Part shown: in pieces, positions 7,514 through 10,551 of the stretch
How positions within the stretch are numbered: the first letter of the stretch is position 1
Layout: each line of letters starts with the position of its first letter
Source of the DNA: an uncultured Candidatus Melainabacteria bacterium
GTDB lineage: Bacteria > Cyanobacteriota > Vampirovibrionia > Gastranaerophilales > Gastranaerophilaceae
DNA: 10,551 bases
Reading direction: 5' to 3'
NCBI GenBank assembly: GCA_946186335.1
Contig: CAMHMW010000055.1
Location: 1 to 10,551 of the forward strand
Position numbers and translations under genes: made by a program
The notes under the pieces: generated by a model
The model's input: only the letters and a program-made list of their open reading frames with translations
Databases searched by the model: none
What the model was told of the DNA's origin: nothing

Positions 7514-7541
7514 ATTATACAACACACTTATAAAAAATCAA
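7514..7541 (-). promoter_or_regulatory. Sigma70-type promoter of the SNF2 gene
   Basis: On the minus strand TTGATT (7541-7536) and TATAAT (7519-7514) are spaced by 16 bases, with an A/T-rich spacer. Transcription should start near 7507. The promoter lies between the gltX terminator and the SNF2 start, so the helicase gene is an independent unit. Confidence 0.7.
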
Positions 7542-7556
7542 TAGTTTTTCCAAATA

Positions 7557-7593
7557 AAAACGGATTTCGTTTTTGAGTTGCGAAATCCGTTTT
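7557..7593 (-). terminator. Rho-independent terminator of gltX
   Basis: A perfect 13-base inverted repeat (AAAACGGATTTCG at 7557-7569, CGAAATCCGTTTT at 7581-7593) encloses an 11-base loop. Transcribed from the minus strand, the stem ends in CCGTTTTTATTTGG, a proper U-tract, 19 bases after the gltX stop codon. The plus-strand tail is also T-rich, so it could act in both directions, but no plus-strand gene precedes it. Confidence 0.88.
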
Positions 7594-7611
7594 CTATATT
7601 GCGATAGAATC

Positions 7612-9087
7612 TTAAATAGCGGCTTTTTTAATTGATTTTTCCGCTCTGTATAAAGAAGTTTCTTTTCCAAGAATTTCAAGGATTCCGACCATATCTGCTC
7701 CTCTTGTTCTGCCGGTTATGGCTGCTCTGACAGCCCACATTGTAACTTTCGGCTTAACTCCTTTTTCTTTCCAGTCTGCTCTGAATACTTCAAGTTTTGA
7801 GTGAAGTTCTTCTTCTGTCCAGTTCCAGTCTTTTGCCCTTGAAACAAAGTCTTTCAGAACTTCCTGTGCTGTTTCGGTATCAAGAGTTCCGGTTTGAGTT
7901 TCGGGTTCTATTTCAACATCTTTGCCAAAGAAATACGGAACTGCATCTGTTATATCAGATAACAGAGTTAGCGGTTCTCTTGTTATTTCTACCATTTTTG
8001 TATAATTTTCATCTGTTAATTCGTTCAAATTGTATTTTGTCAAATATGGTTTGAGCATTTCTTTCAGCTTATCAATCGGAATTTGTTTGATATAGTGGCT
8101 GTTCATCCATTTTAATTTGTCGTATTCAAAAATTGAATTTGAGGATGAAATTTCGCCGATTCTGAAATCCTGTGCGATTTGGTCAACTGTTTTAATTTCT
8201 TCTCCGTCTGATGGTGACCAGCCGAGAAGTGCAACAAAGTTTATGAGTGCTTCTGTTAAATATCCCTCTTTTACAAAATCTGACACTGCGGTTGCACCAT
8301 GGCGTTTTGATAATTTACTTCTGTCAGGTGCCAAAATCATACCCAAATGCCCAAATCTCGGTACTTCAAAACCTAATGCTTCAAAGATTAAAATTTGTTT
8401 ATATGTGTTTGAAATGTGGTCTTCCCCGCGAATTACGTGAGAAATTTTCATTAGAGCATCGTCAATAACAACCGCAAAGTTGTATGTCGGCGCACCGTTT
8501 GATTTTTGGATAACAAAGTCGCCCAAAAGGTTTGTATCAATGTGAAGTTTACCTTTTACAAGGTCGTCAAATTCAAGGATGGATGTTTCGTGGAATGCTT
8601 TTTGCGCCTTTGCAATATTAAATCTGATAGCGGGTTTTCTGCCTTCTGCTCTCAATTTTGCTTTTTCTTCTTCTGTTAAGTTTTCGCATTTTTTAGAATA
8701 AACATAGGCTCTTTTTGCTTTTGTTGCTTCCTCTTTTTCTGCTTCAAGTTCTTCTGGTGTGCAGAAGCACTCGTAAGCAAAACCTGAATCTAACAGTTTT
8801 TGAACATATTGCGGGTAAATATCAAATCTTTCTGACTGAGTATAAGGTCCGTAAGGTCCTCCGACATCTGGTCCTTCATCCCAGTTTAAGCCTAATGCTT
8901 TTAAACTGTCAAAGATGTTGTCAATATATTCCTGTGATGTTCTTTCGGCATCGGTATCTTCAATTCTTAAAATGAATTTACCGTTATTTTTCTTTGCAAA
9001 TAAATAGTTAAAAAGTGCTGTTCTGGCCGTTCCGACGTGTAAATTTCCGCTCGGTGAGGGCGCAATTCTTACTCTTACTTCTGACAT
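7612..9087 (-). CDS. gltX: Glutamyl-tRNA synthetase
   Basis: This is a 491-residue class I aminoacyl-tRNA synthetase that charges tRNA with glutamate in the cytoplasm. The HIGH-type motif is H17-V-G-T within PSPSGNLHVGTART, and the KMSKS-type loop is LSKRHG at 259-264. RGEDHISNT (about 220-228) is the conserved active-site segment, and the C-terminal helical domain that reads the anticodon is present (about 315-491). The zinc-site region has C107-x-C109-x24-C134-x-Asn136, whereas the zinc-binding E. coli enzyme has His as the fourth ligand. Whether it is discriminating or also charges tRNA-Gln cannot be told from sequence alone. A GTG 12 codons upstream (9123) is in frame, but the ATG at 9087 is chosen: AGAAGGA lies four bases before it and the family starts at MSEVRVRIAPSP. 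Signature details such as GTARTALFNYLFA resemble cyanobacterial-lineage enzymes. Confidence 0.97.
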   Translation of the reverse strand: MSEVRVRIAPSPSGNLHVGTARTALFNYLFAKKNNGKFILRIEDTDAERTSQEYIDNIFDSLKALGLNWDEGPDVGGPYGPYTQSERFDIYPQYVQKLLDSGFAYECFCTPEELEAEKEEATKAKRAYVYSKKCENLTEEEKAKLRAEGRKPAIRFNIAKAQKAFHETSILEFDDLVKGKLHIDTNLLGDFVIQKSNGAPTYNFAVVIDDALMKISHVIRGEDHISNTYKQILIFEALGFEVPRFGHLGMILAPDRSKLSKRHGATAVSDFVKEGYLTEALINFVALLGWSPSDGEEIKTVDQIAQDFRIGEISSSNSIFEYDKLKWMNSHYIKQIPIDKLKEMLKPYLTKYNLNELTDENYTKMVEITREPLTLLSDITDAVPYFFGKDVEIEPETQTGTLDTETAQEVLKDFVSRAKDWNWTEEELHSKLEVFRADWKEKGVKPKVTMWAVRAAITGRTRGADMVGILEILGKETSLYRAEKSIKKAAI

Positions 9088-9110
9088 TTTATCCTTCTTT
9101 CTATTGTTTA

Positions 9111-9130
9111 AAAGGGTGGTCACACCCTTT
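9111..9130 (-). promoter_or_regulatory. Perfect hairpin in the gltX 5' leader
   Basis: AAAGGGTG (9111-9118) and CACCCTTT (9123-9130) form a perfect eight-base stem with a four-base loop. It lies between the predicted gltX start of transcription (about 9150) and its ribosome binding site. The minus-strand tail is TTAAAC, too poor in U for a convincing terminator. It could protect the mRNA, bind a regulator, or act as an operator. It lacks the specifier loop and T-box sequence expected of a T-box leader. Confidence 0.45.
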
Positions 9131-9156
9131 ATTATGTTACATATTTCAGCAACTTA

Positions 9157-9185
9157 ACAGTATCACGAAAATAATTGATTTTCAA
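9157..9185 (-). promoter_or_regulatory. Promoter of gltX
   Basis: The minus strand shows TTGAAA (9185-9180), a 17-base spacer, and TACTGT (9162-9157) preceded by TGA, an extended -10. Transcription should begin near 9150, giving a leader of about 60 bases that contains the hairpin at 9111-9130. The spacer holds a short inverted repeat, GAAAAT/ATTTTC. Confidence 0.6.
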
Positions 9186-9189
9186 TAAA

Positions 9190-9263
9190 GGGGTAAATTA
9201 TTGAACGAGATTGCAGCAATCGTTTTACTCTTTCGCAATGCAATAATCAGTAATATTTACCCC
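9190..9263 (-). other. Foldable 74-base element after the glycosyltransferase gene
   Basis: Outer arms GGGGTAA (9190-9196) and TTACCCC (9257-9263), then ATTATTG (9197-9203) and CAATAAT (9241-9247), pair across the element with a nine-base bulge on one side. Inside is a small hairpin GATTG-cag-CAATC (9209-9221). It begins 11 bases beyond the glycosyltransferase stop and abuts the gltX -35 box. Its place suggests a terminator for the glycosyltransferase, but the tail (TTTATTG) is weak. It could instead be a small mobile or repeated palindromic element or an RNA. Confidence 0.45.
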
Positions 9264-9274
9264 CGTCATTACCT

Positions 9275-10294
9275 TCATATCTGTTTTGCTATGTGGAATT
9301 TTATGCCAAGAATGTTTATTCTTTTGTATTCTTCACCGTTTTTGGTTATGTTTGTTATCTCAAAAATGTTTTTCAGTATTCTTTTATATGGTACATCATC
9401 AACTCCGTAAACACCTAAATTCCATAAATGTACGTAATCAAAAGTTTCAAAACCGTTTGTCATAATATAAACGGCAACTGTTCCGTTTGCCCTTCCGCCG
9501 ATTAATCCTTTGCATTTTGATAATAGCCACATTGAACAAAGATATTCTTTTCCTAATTCGTAAAAGTGATTTTTTCTGACAGATTTTCTTGTGCTTGCAA
9601 TTTGCGTATGTGATACTGTTTCAAATTTATACTGTATGTTTTTAATTAATTTATCCTCAAATTCTTCTTCAAACATTTTATAAATATTTGCATCTTCTGT
9701 TGCTAAGTATATTTTTTCATATTCTGAGGTTGTCATTAATTCTTTTGCTTTATTTAAAACATCTTTCGGATTAGGTTGTATCTGATGTTTTAGAGGTTTT
9801 AGTTCAGTATAATCAGAACCTCTGCAAATGACTCCTAGTACGTTTTTACTGTTTTTAAAATTTTTGGTATAGCAATCATCAAGGTATATTTTTATATCTG
9901 GTTTGAATTTTAAATACTCTAAATATTCTGTTGTATATGGTAATTTTTTGTAATTTTTCTCCACAGGTATCATTATAGGGTTGATTATATATTTATTGTT
10001 TGCCCATAAGTTCGGTTCAGCAATAACAATATTTGCATCTTCTTCAATATCATCAAGTCCAATTCCGGCTGGTTGTTCAAAATAATATTCCCATGCATTA
10101 TCTTTGAAAGCTCTGTCGTCTTTGAAGTATTGATTTTGAAAGTGTTTTAAATCAATTACCGGTATCATATTTTTTTCAAGAGCATATATAATATGAGAAG
10201 TAATATGTTTGTACAAAGCAAATAGACCTTCTCGTTTTTTATAATTCCCGATAATATAATAAGTTTTTACACCCTTATTCATAAAATTTCCCAT
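9275..10294 (-). CDS. Fucosyltransferase-like GT-B glycosyltransferase
   Basis: This 339-residue cytoplasmic protein resembles the bacterial relatives of the GT23/GT11/O-fucosyltransferase superfamily found in capsule and surface-glycan clusters. Visible features are NAWEYYFEQPAG (residues 66-77), a donor-site loop GVICRGSDYTELKP (154-167) with Arg158 and Asp161 at the HxRRxDY-like position, a LATED strand end (197-201), and GGRANGTVAVYIMT (266-279) near the sugar-nucleotide pocket. The C-terminus ends in NILGIKFHI, a short tail common on surface-polysaccharide glycosyltransferases. There is no membrane segment. The sugar donor is inferred as GDP-fucose but not shown. The gene is clearly AT-richer than its neighbours, with sampled lines mostly 18-30% GC, which suggests horizontal acquisition or a variable surface locus. 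The start could also be the Met at residue 5 (10282); neither has a strong Shine-Dalgarno. The reading frame is intact. Confidence 0.72.
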   Translation of the reverse strand: MGNFMNKGVKTYYIIGNYKKREGLFALYKHITSHIIYALEKNMIPVIDLKHFQNQYFKDDRAFKDNAWEYYFEQPAGIGLDDIEEDANIVIAEPNLWANNKYIINPIMIPVEKNYKKLPYTTEYLEYLKFKPDIKIYLDDCYTKNFKNSKNVLGVICRGSDYTELKPLKHQIQPNPKDVLNKAKELMTTSEYEKIYLATEDANIYKMFEEEFEDKLIKNIQYKFETVSHTQIASTRKSVRKNHFYELGKEYLCSMWLLSKCKGLIGGRANGTVAVYIMTNGFETFDYVHLWNLGVYGVDDVPYKRILKNIFEITNITKNGEEYKRINILGIKFHIAKQI

Positions 10295-10314
10295 ACTTAC
10301 TTGTAAATCTGAAA

Positions 10315-10363
10315 TGCTAAAATTTTATTTAATTATTAGTGTATTAGCATAATAAAATTAGCA
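10315..10363. promoter_or_regulatory. Operator-like repeats in the divergent GT / XRE gap
   Basis: The 149-base divergent gap contains TGCTAA (10315-10320) and two copies of TTAGCA (10344-10349 and 10358-10363). The outer copies belong to longer imperfect arms, TGCTAAAATTTTATT and AATAAAATTAGCA, that differ by a two-base insertion. A possible minus-strand promoter, TTGTGC (10366-10361) and TACACT (10343-10338) with a 17-base spacer, overlaps the repeats. This fits control of the glycosyltransferase, the XRE gene or both by an XRE-type dimer; the link is inference. Confidence 0.4.
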
Positions 10364-10422
10364 CAAAGAACTAATTATTGCAACAAAAAATAGTATTTTG
10401 GAAAGTTAAAAATTTTGAAAAA

Positions 10423-10444
10423 TAGTAATAACATGGGGTTACTA
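10423..10444 (+). promoter_or_regulatory. Ribosome binding site within a small stem before XRE gene
   Basis: GGGG ends five bases before the ATG and is the likely Shine-Dalgarno. It lies in the loop of a six-base inverted repeat, TAGTAA (10423-10428) and TTACTA (10439-10444), whose last base is the A of the start codon. The stem is too weak on its own to say it controls translation. Confidence 0.35.
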
Positions 10445-10551
10445 TGAGTTCATTAAAAGAAAAACTAGGTGCGAGAATACAACAAATAAGAAAAAGTAAA
10501 AAACTTACGCAGGAGAAATTGGCGGAGGCAATCGGTCTTGATACTCCTAAT
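10444..10551 (+). CDS. XRE-family HTH transcriptional regulator (5' part only)
   Basis: The first 36 codons run in frame to the edge of the window. The sequence begins MSSLKEKLGARIQQIRKSKK and continues LTQEKLAEAIGLDTPN, the classic first two helices of a Cro/C1-type HTH_3 domain (LGxRIxxIRKxKxLTQExLAExxG). It should bind DNA as a dimer. The recognition helix and everything after it lie outside the window, so the subtype cannot be told. It is divergent from the AT-rich glycosyltransferase, and the inverted repeats between them are candidate sites for it. Confidence 0.85.
   Translation, partial: MSSLKEKLGARIQQIRKSKKLTQEKLAEAIGLDTPN

Noticed and set aside
8117..8440. A 107-codon open frame on the plus strand opposite gltX
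   Set aside because: It is antisense to the conserved GluRS catalytic core, including the KMSKS region, and has no recognisable protein features.
9088..9123. GTG start for gltX, 12 codons upstream
   Set aside because: It would place the start inside the leader hairpin, without a ribosome binding site, and adds residues not found in GluRS. The ATG at 9087 has AGAAGGA in front.
9190..9263. Integron attC site or tRNA-like fold
   Set aside because: The conserved RYYYAAC/GTTRRRY core sites of attC are missing and there is no tRNA D/T-loop consensus or CCA-type acceptor arrangement.
1..10551. CRISPR array, insertion sequence, rRNA, tRNA or prophage genes
   Set aside because: I looked for evenly spaced direct repeats, transposase motifs, tRNA cloverleaf patterns and phage structural genes on both strands and saw none.

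Overview
This is an ordinary-looking bacterial chromosomal stretch with low GC. Sampled lines of the main genes run about 40-45% GC. One glycosyltransferase gene near the right end is much AT-richer, with sampled lines mostly 18-30%. The family mix suggests a gut-type, non-photosynthetic relative of cyanobacteria (Melainabacteria/Gastranaerophilales). It includes a short-form GT35 alpha-glucan phosphorylase-like protein, an Alum_res-type PLP lyase, a SWIM-SNF2 helicase and a GluRS with the HVGTARTA signature. A Clostridia-like Firmicute cannot be excluded, because there is no 16S rRNA or other phylogenetic marker. The assignment is inference.

Layout: the minus strand carries, from left to right, a phosphorylase homologue (29-1723), an Alum_res/methionine gamma-lyase-family protein (1846-3081), a newly noticed 59-residue small ORF (3995-4174), a 1061-residue SWIM-SNF2 ATPase (4241-7426), gltX (7612-9087) and a fucosyltransferase-like glycosyltransferase (9275-10294). 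Two genes are on the plus strand: a secreted von Willebrand A protein (3168-3896), and the first 36 codons of an XRE-type regulator that runs off the right edge (10444-10551). Most genes appear to be separate transcription units. The phosphorylase, the SNF2 gene and gltX each have a recognisable sigma70-type promoter in their own upstream gap, and gltX ends in a strong hairpin terminator. I see no multi-gene operon.

The genes do not form one pathway. They cover glucan metabolism, sulfur amino acid/PLP chemistry, an exported adhesion/scaffold-type domain, a chromatin-type helicase, translation, and cell-surface glycan synthesis. The strongest anomaly is in the phosphorylase homologue. The lysine that holds pyridoxal phosphate throughout the GT35 family is replaced by serine (Ser431) in an otherwise perfect signature, so its catalytic chemistry is in question.

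The other points are smaller regulatory structures: a palindrome on the predicted transcription start of the phosphorylase, alternative stems in the SNF2 leader, a perfect hairpin in the gltX leader, a 74-base foldable element behind the glycosyltransferase, a three-codon ORF overlapping the start of the vWA gene, and an operator-like inverted repeat between the glycosyltransferase and the XRE gene. I found no CRISPR array, insertion sequence, tRNA, rRNA or recognisable defence or phage system.
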